A stretch of DNA of 64,000 nt from Undaria pinnatifida (Eukaryota > Sar > Phaeophyceae > Laminariales > Alariaceae). A program made the translations under genes and the position numbers. Position 1 is the stretch's first letter. Every line of letters begins with the position of its first letter. Below the pieces are notes generated by a model. The model had not been told where the DNA came from. It was given only the letters and a program-made list of their open reading frames with translations, and ran no database searches. The stretch lies in NCBI GenBank assembly GCA_012845835.1, contig JABAKD010000025.1, positions 16,308,992-16,372,991 of the forward strand, written 5' to 3'. Below, in pieces: positions 10,785 to 21,036 of this stretch.

Positions 10785-12380
10785 CCCTGCAGACGTCAAG
10801 CAAAACATTCGCAATTTGGCTAGTTCCTTGCGTAATAGGTGGCGCAAAAAAACTCGGCCTATTGGGTCAAAGCCTACTAACTTAGCTCGCAATTATTTAC
10901 GCGGTCGCAATTCGGCTGGTCATTTGCATCATGTACGTTATCTAGGGACTTTTTAAGTTGTTTGTGAAGGGTGTCCGTCTAATTTTGCCTCCTAAACAAA
11001 GTTGTATCCCCACCTTCGTTGCTGGCCGTAGGGAACCTTTCGCAGATGTCGTAGTATGTACATTCGTCTACGAAAAGCACGTCATCGCTCGCGCGTTATT
11101 TGTTTACTTCTTTTGTAGGTTGTCCATCGTTGTTGTACGTTGTTGTTGGCGCGTACCCTACCAATTTTTTATCAGATATTATTTTTTGATGTGCGTATTC
11201 ACCCGACGAAATTATACACATTCTTCACTAGTACAACTCCTGCGGAAGATTTTAAGCCTATATCGGGTTGTCGTGCAGACCAAGCACGCTCGAAATGAGA
11301 AACACTTCAACAGCACGCAACGCAATAATATAAAAAGACGAATAAGAGCGATCTACTTTTACTGGTATTATAACACACGCTCAAGCCCTGCAGACGTCAA
11401 GCAAAACAAACGCTCGAGAGTATACCACCGCAAAATTCAAAACTTTAGTAATTACCTACTGTTTGGAAATGATGCCAGTTTTGAAAATTATCCAGACGCT
11501 GCAGACATCAATATAAGATACAGCCGAAGTCGCAAGATTGCCTCATCAAAATACAATATTTTTGCAACTTCTCCCTTGTCTGGCTCAGCATCCATCCGCG
11601 TTCACGTCGAGGCGCCCAACGGATAAGGAAGGGCGAGGGGCGTTGGAGCCGCCCCCCGAAGACTTCTACGCGTTGGAGCCGCCCCCCGAAGACTTTTACG
11701 TGTTTCATTCGTTCAAGCCCTGCATACATCAATCAAAACAAACAAACGCTCAAGCCCTGGAGACGTCGAGCAAAACAAACGCTCGAGAGTGTACCACCGC
11801 AAAATTCAAAACTTTAGCAACTACCGTTTGGAAATGATGCCAATTATTGGAAATTATCCAGACGCTGCAGACGTTATTATAAGATACAACCGAAGTCGCG
11901 AGATTACCTCATCAAAATACAATATTTTTGCAACTTTTCCCTTGTCTCGCTCAGCATCCATCCGCGTTCACGTCGAGGTGCCCAACGGATAAGGAAGGGC
12001 GGGGGGCGTTGGAGCCGCCCCCTGAAGACTTTTACGTGTTTCATTCGTTTAAGCCCTGCAGACGTCAAGCAAAACAAACAAACGCTCCAGCCCTGCAGAC
12101 GTCAAGAAAAACAAACGCTCCAGAGCATGCCACCGCAAAATTCAATACATTAGCAACTACCGTTTGGAAATGATGCCAATATTGTAAATCATCCAAGCGC
12201 TGCAGACATTAAGATACAACCAAAATCTCCGGAATTCCTCCTCGACATGCGGTATTTTTGCAACTTTTCGCTTGTCTCGCTCGGCATCCGTCCGCGTTCA
12301 CGTCGATGTGCGGAACGGACACGGCAGGGCGAAGGGCGTTGGAGCCGGCCCCCGAAGCCGGCGCTCGAACGAAGCTATTT
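10785..12380 (+). repeat. Tandem array, three main units of about 335-370 bp
   Basis: Unit landmarks: CAAGCCCTGCAGACGTCAAGC, CTCGAGAGTGTACCACCGCAAA (11410, 11779, 12115), TTTGGAAATGATGCCA, TCATCAAAATACAATATTTTTGC, CATCCATCCGCGTTCACGTCGA and a GGAGCCGCCCCCCGAAGACTT block that is locally doubled at 11645-11695. The long ORF across 10958-11626 lies in this array and has no recognisable domain. Confidence 0.8.
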
Positions 12381-12384
12381 GACC

Positions 12385-12470
12385 GATAATTCCAGTTCCG
12401 CGAATCGCATACTTAGGCCGAGACGAAAAAAAACTCTTGACCGAATCCCTGAAAAAAATAATGATCTTAT
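12385..12470 (+). repeat. Dispersed repeat D, partial copy 3
   Basis: TTCCRCGAATCGCATACT-AGGCCGAGACG-AAAAAAACTC as in the 2.6- and 8.1-kb copies. Confidence 0.7.
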
Positions 12471-12779
12471 ATATATATTTATACGTATAATTGTCAATTT
12501 TTTTCTTCTTCGGGCAAATCTCTTCGTGCTCGCACCTTTGTCCGAAAGGTCGGATGGGGTGGGCACAATTCGACAGTCGAGGCCACGATGCCGGAGGTTT
12601 GGGGGCGATCCGTGCAGTGTGTCGCGCGTGGCAAGCCTTTTAAACTTTTTTGGCCTTGGGCACACTTAAGGCAAATCCCCGGGTTTCCGCAACATCCCCG
12701 GGGTTTGGGTTTCTGCATTCCCTATCCCTGTGTACGCACGTAAGGTTTGGATGCTAACCGGGTTTTTCTGCTCGTAGAG

Positions 12780-13560
12780 GGTACTACGCGTACATTCCCC
12801 TACTTTTGAACAGAGCACCACGCTACGATCCTCCCGCCCAGCAGCAGTCCAGCCCCCTAGAAGCAGCAGCCTGCAACTCTATGTGTGTGTGGCTGCTGTT
12901 GTAGTAGGTGATTACTTTGATCGGAGCCTGCGATGCTCTGCCCGCCTCTGCGCCACTACCTCTCACTGCTGCTTCTTCTGCTGCTTCTGTCAAGTGAAAA
13001 AAATGCCGACGTAAAGTGCAAGGATCGTTTGAATATCACATTAGATACTCAAACAATCCTTATAGTTAAGTTCATGTTGGTGTGCTTCTTATATGACATC
13101 GTACCATACCAAGAGAGCACAACGCTACAACTCTGCCGCACAGCGCCCAGTAGCACTTCAGCCCCCTAGCAGTAGCAGCCTGCAACTCTATGCGCGTGTG
13201 GCGGCTGTTGTAGTAGGTGATGACTTTGATCGGAGCCTGCGATGCTCTACCCGCCTGTACGCCACTACCTCTCGCTGCTGCTGCTTCTGCTGCTTCTGCT
13301 GCTTCTGTCAAGTGACATGCCGGCGTAAAGTGTAAGGGTCGTTTTCATATCACATTAGTACTCAAACGGTCCTTATATTTAAGTTCATGTTAGTGTGCTT
13401 TCTATATGATATCGTACCATTCCAAGAGAGCACAACGCTACAACTCTGCCGCACAGCAGTAGCGGAAGGCAACACCATTTATGTAAGGTGACAGATGACA
13501 GACAGCAGACAACATGCGGAGAGCACAACGCTACAACCCTGCCGCACAGCAGCAGCGGTA
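12780..13560 (+). repeat. Tandem repeat, period about 308 bp
   Basis: Two long units and a partial third. Landmarks: AGAGCACAACGCTAC, AGCAGCCTGCAACTCTATG, ACTTTGATCGGAGCCTGCGATGCTC (about 12913 and 13220), and a CTGCTGCTTCTGCTG tract. Confidence 0.8.
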
Positions 13561-13584
13561 GGTGACACCATTTATTATGAAAAT

Positions 13585-14330
13585 TAAAATACACTCCAGC
13601 TGTGAGATCGAATATTTTGTCGAAACTCATCTTTGCAAGCTGTGTGTGATACTCCGATCGCGCGTATTACGGGTTGTGTGTCCTCATTAAGGATATAGGT
13701 CGGCGACTCCCCTTGCAACTCGTACAGTGTAGCCATCAGGGTCAACGCGGTGATGTTACGAGTAGTCAGTCTGTGCGCCGAAACTATAAAACCCGTTTCT
13801 GAGGGGGACGAAATCTGACAGCTGTGGAAGGAAATGCATCAGTTTATCAAGTGAATCCTGTAAATCGAATAACCGGTGAGCGGAGGGCGGGGTTCTTGAG
13901 GACGTGGGGGCCTGATTTTGATCAAAAGGGGGGCGGGAGGGGGGAAGGGGGGGGGAGGGACAGGTGGGGCAGCTCAATTTGTGCGTGGAAACTATAAATC
14001 CTTCTTGTGGGGGAGGGGGGGGGGAATGTGTGTGTGTGTGGGGGGGTGGGGGGGAGGGCTTTAGGTCGCATAGATGTAAGGTTTGCTATACGCCTGGTGC
14101 TAGGTCTAGGCGATGGTGCGGGTGGTGGGGAAGGAGAGGGCGTTGGGGGCGGGGGGGGGAAGAGGGGATTGCAGCAGCGGCATGGACGGCTCTAAAAAGA
14201 TAAGGAGGTGATATCCAGCGCGTGGAAGTGTTTATTACTCTGGCGGATTTCGATATTAGGTGAGGCGTTTGAGCAAGAGAGAGCGAGCAAAAAAAAAGGG
14301 GGGGGGGGGAGGGTTTCCAAGAGGTTTAGG
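13585..14330 (+). repeat. Repeat X, copy 2, with reversed MSFD module at its left end
   Basis: Starts with the reversed module (ATACACTCCAGCTGTGAGATCG to GATACTCCGATCGCGCGTATT), then GGGTTGTGTGTCCTCATTAAGGATATAGGTCGGCGACTCC. This uninterrupted join is the empty-site reference for the DIRS-like insertion at 17195. The rest is collinear with copy 1. Confidence 0.85.
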
Positions 14331-14920
14331 TCACATGCAATATTAAAATACACTCCAGCTATGAGATCAAGGATTTGGTCAAAACCCATCTTGGCAACAT
14401 TGTGCGTGATACTCCGATCGCGCGTATTGATAACACATGTAGGGGCTTGCTATACGCGCGGTGCTGGGTCTAGGCGATCGTGCGGGGTGTGGGGAAGGAG
14501 GGGGCGTTGGAGGGGGGGAGGGGGGATGAATGAAAGCTACGTCATGGATGGCTAGAAAGATAATGACGTGATCAATTGCGTAGAAGTGTTTATTACTCTG
14601 GCCGATTTCGATCGTGAGTGGGGCGTTTGAACGAACTGGGCGGGGAACAAAAAGGGGGGGGGGGGGGGGGGGGGGCGGAGGGCGGAGATGAGTTGGAGCT
14701 ACGGCATGGATGGCTATTATGATTAGGATAATGAGATGATATCAGCTGGCTGGTAATGTTTATTACTCTGGTAGATTCTGATTTTAGGTGGGGTGTTTGA
14801 ACAAGAGGGATCGGGGGCGGGGGGGGGGGGGGAGGCATTTCAATATGTGCGCGGAAACTAAACTATAAACCCGAATCTGACGGTAGTAGTAGCAAGAAGA
14901 CATCCCTTTACATCACCCGC
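14331..14920 (+). repeat. Further partial repeat-X units with long G runs
   Basis: Contains another reversed MSFD module (14340-14432, reading MGFDQILDLIAGVYF on the minus strand), three GTTTATTACTCTGG-GATT modules and a G tract of about 25 bases at 14651-14676. Confidence 0.7.
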
Positions 14921-15964
14921 CTGGTAATGTTTTTTATTCTAGAAGGTTTGATGTTACATGTCATGCAACCCAGTACCATTTATGTGCGCTTGGCGTATAC
15001 TGCGGCGAGTTGCTTGTGTCGGAACCTGTCATAATTTGGCACCCCATCATACCACACGTTTCTGCTGTGCTGCCGCTCTGGGTGCGCGTGTCCATTGATG
15101 CGGAAACATGGGGACCTTTCTTTGTGATAGTAATAATTTAGATACCAACCCATCCTTACACATTTACGTCCACAGAGGCAGTTCTTTAACGAGTATTTTT
15201 CTGTGGTTTTCGCGAAGATCGCAGATGGCAGACAGCAGGCAACGCGTGGAGAGCAAAACGCTACAGGTAGGACAATGTGCGTGCGTGTGCTGTATCCTCT
15301 CATTACGGCGGGGAGTTTTTTTTTTTTGTCATAGCTTATGACACGTGCTGTTGTCCTCTTGCTCCCTCGTTCTCAATACGTGCCGCATCCCACGCCACAC
15401 GTGCCCCTTCTCGCTTCCTGGCCGTCATTAAGCTGGAGTTTGAATTATGACGCTCTTCTCGATATCACACATCATACATACATACATACGGTGTAAAAGT
15501 TTTGTGTGTTATCAAGAAGTGGTGTTGTGTGTATTTTCTCAAGAACAGATCGGTCGTGGGCACGTCTATATCGAGTATACCCAAAAAGTGCTAAGAGTAC
15601 TGCTATTGAGTGCACCCAAGAAGTACTGTGCGGGTAAAATGCGAATTCATTATTTTTCCGGGCAAGTTTTTTTTGTATGATGCTCGTATGATGTACAATA
15701 ACAACAAATGGCCGTTGCATCCGGTACTAAAAATGATGTGTCCTTGCGCCACTCCCCTAGGCACTTATTTTCCGGAGGGAACCTTGTATATTTATCTATA
15801 TATATTTATCTATTTACATAGACTATGCTGCTGAGCAGCTCGTCATCATGCAGCTTAGTTGCGGTTTCTGCTGCATCTGCAGCTAGTTACGGTTTTTCCT
15901 TGGCAAAGCTTCATTCAGTAGAGCTTACCACTTTTTCGAGACGATGGTTGACACACTGTGTACG
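14921..15964. other. No gene recognised
   Basis: Short ORFs only. CATACATACATACATAC microsatellite at about 15470. Confidence 0.4.
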
Positions 15965-16205
15965 AGTACGAGACGAAGGGAGTTTCACCCTACATTATAT
16001 TTTTGGTCGCGTTTTTTTTTCGGTTATTATAGGGTTAGTCTATAGGGTTAGAGGGTTAGAGGGTTAGGGTATATTACAAGAATAAAAATGCACTTCACCA
16101 CCAGCTGTGTGCGTGAGAGATCGAAGATTTCGTCGAAACTCCTCTTTTCAAAAAAAGCTGTGTGGGTGATACATGTACTCCGATCGAGCGTATTATTACT
16201 GGGTG
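15965..16205 (+). repeat. Telomere-type tract joined to a reversed MSFD module
   Basis: GAGACGAAGGGAGTTTCACCCT, then GGGTTAGAGGGTTAGGGTA (16020-16072), then a diverged reversed MSFD module. Confidence 0.65.
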
Positions 16206-16259
16206 CGTGTGTCCTCATCATGAAGTATAGATTATATATAATTTGATCTCACAGTCGAA

Positions 16260-16884
16260 GTGTATTTGAATATTATTTGTGACCTAAACCTCCTAAAAAA
16301 TCCTCTCCCCCCCCCCCCCCCCCCCTTCCCCTTCTCGTTCTCCCTTGCTCAAACGCCCCACCTAATATCGAAATCCGCCAGATTAATAAACACTTCACGC
16401 ACTGGATATCACCTCATTATCTTTCGAGAGCCATCCATGCCGATGTTTCCCCCCCCCCCGCCCCGAACGACCCCTTCTTCCCCACCACCCGCACCATCGC
16501 CTAGACCTAGCACCACACGTACAGCAAACCCCTCACCTAAAACCCTTCCTTCGCCCCCCCCCCCCCCCCCCCCCCCTCGCCCCCACCCACCACCTTCCCA
16601 ACCCCCCCCAACCCATCCCAACCCCACCCCCTCGAACACTCCGCCCTCTCTCTACTCACTGATTGTACGACTTACCCCAGGATATACATGATAAACTGAT
16701 GCATTCTTTCCAAAACCGTCACATTTATCCCCTCCAAATAATGTATAGTTTCCACGCACAGATTGAGCTGCCCCACACGCCCCACCCCCGCCCCAACCCC
16801 GATAAACTGGTGCATTTTTTTTTTTTTTTTCCAAAACCGTCAGATTTATCCCCTTGAAAGGATTTATAGCTTACACGCCCAAAT

Positions 16885-16918
<34 letters not shown>

Positions 16919-17194
16919 CTTTCCCCCCCCCCCCTCCAACCCCGCTCGCTTTTGATCAAAACCAGGCCCCCGCGTCCTTCAAAACTCCGCCCCCCCCCTC
17001 ACCGGTTATTCGACTTACAGGATTCACTTGATAAACGGATACATTTCCCTCCACAGCTGTCAGATTTTGTCCCCCTCAGAAACGGGTTTTATAGTTTCCG
17101 CGCACAGACTGCCTAACATCACCCTGTTGACCCTGATAGCTGCACTGCTGTAGTTGTCAGGGGAGTCGCCGACCTATATACTTAATGAGGACAC
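16260..17194 (-). repeat. Repeat X, copy 3 (reversed), left part
   Basis: C-rich complement of copies 1 and 2, ending GGGGAGTCGCCGACCTATATACTTAATGAGGACAC at 17194, where the DIRS-like element starts. Its continuation, CGTAATACGCGCGATCGG, is found at 24579 after the element. Confidence 0.85.
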
Positions 17195-17464
17195 GTGGAA
17201 GATTGAACGAAGGAAATCTGGGGTTTGTGGAGAGGTACTGAATCGTTGGCCGGATTGAAGAGAGGGGGTGGGGAAGAGGTTTATCGAGTCAGTGAGGGAC
17301 CAGTTGGTTGAATTAGGAAGACAGAGGCTGGGAAGGGTTTGAGAGAAGAAGGAAGAAGACCTGAGTACGGGACTCTACTCGTGGGTGTATGCGAGCAGGG
17401 GTCTGGCACTTGGGGGGAAGGTGGCGAGTTGAAAGAAGAAAGAAGAAGGGGGGTTCAATATCTG

Positions 17465-19198
17465 ATGTCGGGAAAACACGCGAGTGCTCAGGAAGCAGCG
17501 GCGGCTGCTGCGGCTGCATGGAAAGCGGCGCACCCACTGGGCGTGGATGAAGGAGGGGAAGAAGGATCAGGCAGTGCTGCGGCTGCTGCGGCTGCTGCTG
17601 CGGCTGCTGCTGCTGCGGAAAACGCTGTGGCTGATGCGGCTGCTGCTGCTGCGGATGCGGCTGCGGCGGCCGCTGCTGCTGCGAACGCTGCGGCGGCTGA
17701 TGCTGCGGGAAATGCGGCGGAACACGACGACGGTGACGTTGTTGGTGGGTTGGTTCAACTTGGAGCTCAGGACGCACCGGGAGCAATACAAGGTGGGAAC
17801 GGGGGAGGGGGTGTCGCGGGTGGGGGTGCCGTCGGTGGTGTCGCGGGTGGGGGTGCAGTCGTTGGTCAGCAGGGTATACCACAGATACCGGTTGCAGATC
17901 AGACAAGCCAGAACACCCTTCGCATTACCAACATAGTTGAGCAGCTGGCGGTTGCTTTGCCCATGATACAAGGGCTGGCTGAACAAGTGGCGGCCATGCA
18001 AAACCAACAAGCGGGAGGTGGAGTGGGAGTTCAAATGGCAGGGGGGGGGGCATCTCAGGGCGATGGGGGGGTTGTTGTGCCAAATCCTAACGGCTCCACA
18101 GAAGAAAAAGAGGCCGCAAAACGACGGATTACGGCATGGAGTAAGGAGAACACCAAGCGATTTTTTGCGCTGTCAGGAGTGATGCCGTCGTTGACCAAGG
18201 AGCGCATCCAAGAAATGCTCCGAGAGGATTTGGTCGTGAACGATACCGTGTTCAAGATCTTAACAACGTGCTCGGGGATCCGCGTAGATCAGTTTGCGGC
18301 GGAGAAGGGGATTTGGGGGGAAGCGATGGGGAAGGGGACAACGGTGGCCGCGAAGGCGACGTTTCAAGTTCAATTTGCAGCGCTGACGAGTGGTTTCGAG
18401 GCCGTTTTTGGGGCCAACGCCCGGGCAAAATCTTTTCTTCGGGAATTGCGCGCTGTTCGACAACTGCTATTCACGTACGCAGCGCGATACCAGGAGGTTT
18501 TCGTGGGAGAGTATGGGCCCCACATATCTCAAGCGATCACGGCGTCGATTGATCAGGATTTCGAGGACGTGGCGAAGGGGATCGGAGACGTAGCGGCCGC
18601 CATCGAGTCGGCGTTCCCGAACGGTCCGCCCATGCTGGGCCAGGTTGTTCCAGAACTGCCGCTGCCGGTTTTTCCGAGGACACGCTCAGCTACTGATCGA
18701 ATTACAGGGGTTCAGCAACAGGTGCTTCTTCAGTCAGTATTGGGTGCGACGAACAAGCGGAGCGTAGAGGGAGGAGGGTCGCTGGGAAAGAGAAAGGGCA
18801 CGGTGGCGGGAGGAGCGCTTCAACCGCGTCAGCCGGCACAGGCCACACAATCGCTCGGCTCTACGACGTTGAGAATGAGAGATTTGGAAGCGTCTGGTTG
18901 TCCACGCGGCACGTGCATTCACTATTGGAAGAATGAGGGTTGCTTGCAGGGACGGTTGTGTCGTTTTAAGCACGACAAGCAGGCGGCGAACGGCAGTTCT
19001 AGGGGGGGGGGTGGGGCATCGGGCGGTGTCGGTTCTGGGGGGGGGTTTGGAAGCGGGGGCGGTTTTGGAGGAGGCGGAGGAGGAGGAGGAGGAGGAGGAG
19101 GAGGGAGTGGAAGTGGGGGGGGGGGGGGGGGCGCCGTCAGGGGTTTCCTTCGGCCCGTCAACATATGGGGGTGGGGGTGGTTCGGGTGGTCGTGGTAG
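17465..19198 (+). CDS. Gag-like protein of the DIRS-like element, with CCCH zinc finger
   Basis: About 577 residues from the first in-frame ATG; the frame is open further upstream (to about 17339). N-terminal third: alanine-rich low complexity encoded by GCTGCTGCG-type repeats, then Gly/Val-rich repeats. The middle (about 230-440) is a globular, mixed-charge region with KRRITAWSKENTKRFFALSG and RTRSATDRITGVQQQ, presumably the capsid-like part. C-terminal: CIHYWKNEGCLQGRLCRFKH, a C-x8-C-x5-C-x3-H finger (about residues 484-503), a nucleic-acid-binding type more usual in RNA-binding proteins than the CCHC knuckle of LTR-element Gag. A Gly-rich tail follows. A G run near 19118-19131 may have slipped: the next frame downstream reads APSGVSFGPSTYGG and ends RGRGGGTRG at 19217, a more Gag-like RGG terminus than the WGWGWFGWSW read here. 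Assignment as Gag is by position. Confidence 0.7.
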   Translation: MSGKHASAQEAAAAAAAAWKAAHPLGVDEGGEEGSGSAAAAAAAAAAAAAAENAVADAAAAAADAAAAAAAAANAAAADAAGNAAEHDDGDVVGGLVQLGAQDAPGAIQGGNGGGGVAGGGAVGGVAGGGAVVGQQGIPQIPVADQTSQNTLRITNIVEQLAVALPMIQGLAEQVAAMQNQQAGGGVGVQMAGGGASQGDGGVVVPNPNGSTEEKEAAKRRITAWSKENTKRFFALSGVMPSLTKERIQEMLREDLVVNDTVFKILTTCSGIRVDQFAAEKGIWGEAMGKGTTVAAKATFQVQFAALTSGFEAVFGANARAKSFLRELRAVRQLLFTYAARYQEVFVGEYGPHISQAITASIDQDFEDVAKGIGDVAAAIESAFPNGPPMLGQVVPELPLPVFPRTRSATDRITGVQQQVLLQSVLGATNKRSVEGGGSLGKRKGTVAGGALQPRQPAQATQSLGSTTLRMRDLEASGCPRGTCIHYWKNEGCLQGRLCRFKHDKQAANGSSRGGGGASGGVGSGGGFGSGGGFGGGGGGGGGGGGGSGSGGGGGGAVRGFLRPVNIWGWGWFGWSW

Positions 19199-19220
19199 GG
19201 GGGGGGGTACTCGTGGATGA

Positions 19221-19569
19221 GGACACGGGCTCCGTTTTTCTACGGGGCCAACAACGAGTCGACCAGCAGGCGATGTACTGCAGGGGGGGAGGTGGGGACC
19301 AGCGTCGTGGACTACAAACTTGGACGGATCGTCTAGGTCTTTAGAACACCAGGGTGTGCCTCTTCCAAAGTCGGTCTCGTTGAAGGATGTGATGGGTGAG
19401 TGAAGGGCGGCATGTATATCATGTGCATATATACTCGTACGTACATATATCATACATGGAAGGTTTCGTGGAAACGGGAATGGATATCATAATACGTATT
19501 CGGACGTAAAAATGGTGTTGGTTTTTGTGGTTGTGTTTTGTTTTTTGTGTTGTTTTTTTGTTTGTTTGT
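19221..19569 (+). other. Non-coding spacer between gag and the tandem array
   Basis: No ORF. Ends in a T-rich tract (TTTTTTGTTTGTTTGTTT) just before the first array unit. No promoter or structure I can support. Confidence 0.4.
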
Positions 19570-20870
19570 TTAATTTAATTTTTTCTAGGAGGAACATAAT
19601 ATGAGGTGGATTTTGGTTTGACCATGATAGAAAGTGGGCTATAGTAGGTTCACTGACTATCATGAAGGGTTGGATGGACCATATGATAGGTTACCATTTT
19701 TTTTTTTTTTTTCTCGAGGAGGACCATAATATGAGGTGGATTTTGGTTTACCGAATGTTATGAAGAGAGGCTAAAGAATGGACCACGATAGAAAGTAGAC
19801 TATGTTTACTGACTATTATGAAGGGATGGATGGACCGTGATAAAAAGTGGACTATGTTTACTGATTATTATGAAGGGATGAGAGAAAGTGGACTAGGTTC
19901 ACTGACTATTATGAAGGGTTGGATGGACCATGATAGGTTACCCAATTTTTTTGTTTTCTCGAGGAGGACCATAATATGAGGTGGATTTTGGTTTGACCAT
20001 ATGAGAAAGTGGACTATAGTAGGTTCACTGACTATTATGAAGGGTTGGATGGACCATGATTGGTTACCATTTTTTTTTTTTCTCGAGGAGGATCATAATA
20101 TGAGGTGGATTTTGGTTTACCGAATATTATGAAGAGAGGCCAAAGGACGGACCATGATAGAAAGTGGACTATGTTTACTGACTATTTTGAAGGGATGATT
20201 GGACCATGATAGAAAGTGTACTATTATGAAGGGATGGATGGACCATGATAGATAGTGGACTATGTCTACTGACTATTATGAAGGGATGGATGGACCATGA
20301 TAGAAAGTGGATTACGTTCACTGACTACAATGAAGGGAGGGTTTGGGACAATTGAGTGGAAAAATTCAATTATCGAGCATGATAGAAAGTGGACTATGTC
20401 TACTGACTATTATGAAGGGATGGATGGACCATGATAGAAAGTGGACTATGTCTACTGACTATTATGAAGGGATGGATGGACCATGATAGAAAGTGGATTA
20501 CGTTCACTGACTACAATGAAGGGAGGGTTTGGGACAATTGAGTGGAAAAATTCAATTATCGAGCATGATAGAAAGTGGACTATGTCTACTGACTATTATG
20601 AAGGGATGGATGGACCATGATAGAAAGTGGATTACGTTCACTGACTATAATAAAGGGAGGGTTTGGGACAATTGAGTGGAAAAAATCAATTATCGAGGAG
20701 GACTATAATATGAGGAGGACTTTGTTCACTGAATGTTATGAAGAAACTGTTATAGGATGGACCATAATACGAAAGTGACCATGTCGTATTGACTATTGTG
20801 AAGGGTTGGACCATTTGTAAACGAAGAAAATCTTTGATTACAATCAACGGATGGACCATAATGTCGCAGG
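19570..20870 (+). repeat. Satellite-like tandem array inside the DIRS-like element
   Basis: Basic unit about 52 bp: GGACCATGATAGAAAGTGGA, CTATG-CTACTGACTATTATG and AAGGGATGGAT. A second module, CTCGAGGAGGACCATAATATG plus AGGTGGATTTTGGTTT, recurs at about 19590, 19712, 19955, 20080 and 20695. Between 20246 and 20700 a higher-order block (unit plus GTTTGGGACAATTGAGTGGA) is repeated three times. It is non-coding and separates gag from pol. Confidence 0.9.
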
Positions 20871-21036
20871 CAGTGTATTCACGCTACCATATGATATTTT
20901 GAAATCGGGGAAACACCGGAAAGTCGAAGGGAAACATTGATTACGTCAAGGGACATAAATTTTGTTTTTCGACAAGGAGGATTTCGATAGGACGTGATTC
21001 ACATTACTGATTATCACGTGATAAACAATACCGTTG

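Noticed and set aside
10958-11626. Plus-strand ORF of 222 codons
   Set aside because: Starts at TTG, has no domain, and lies across units of the 11-12 kb tandem array.
12494-12718. Minus-strand ORF with several Cys (GCCGNPGICLKCAQG)
   Set aside because: Cys/His spacing fits no zinc-knuckle pattern I know; too short to assign to a retroelement.
17313-17906. Minus-strand Gln/Pro/His-rich ORF
   Set aside because: Antisense shadow of the alanine-repeat part of the gag-like ORF.
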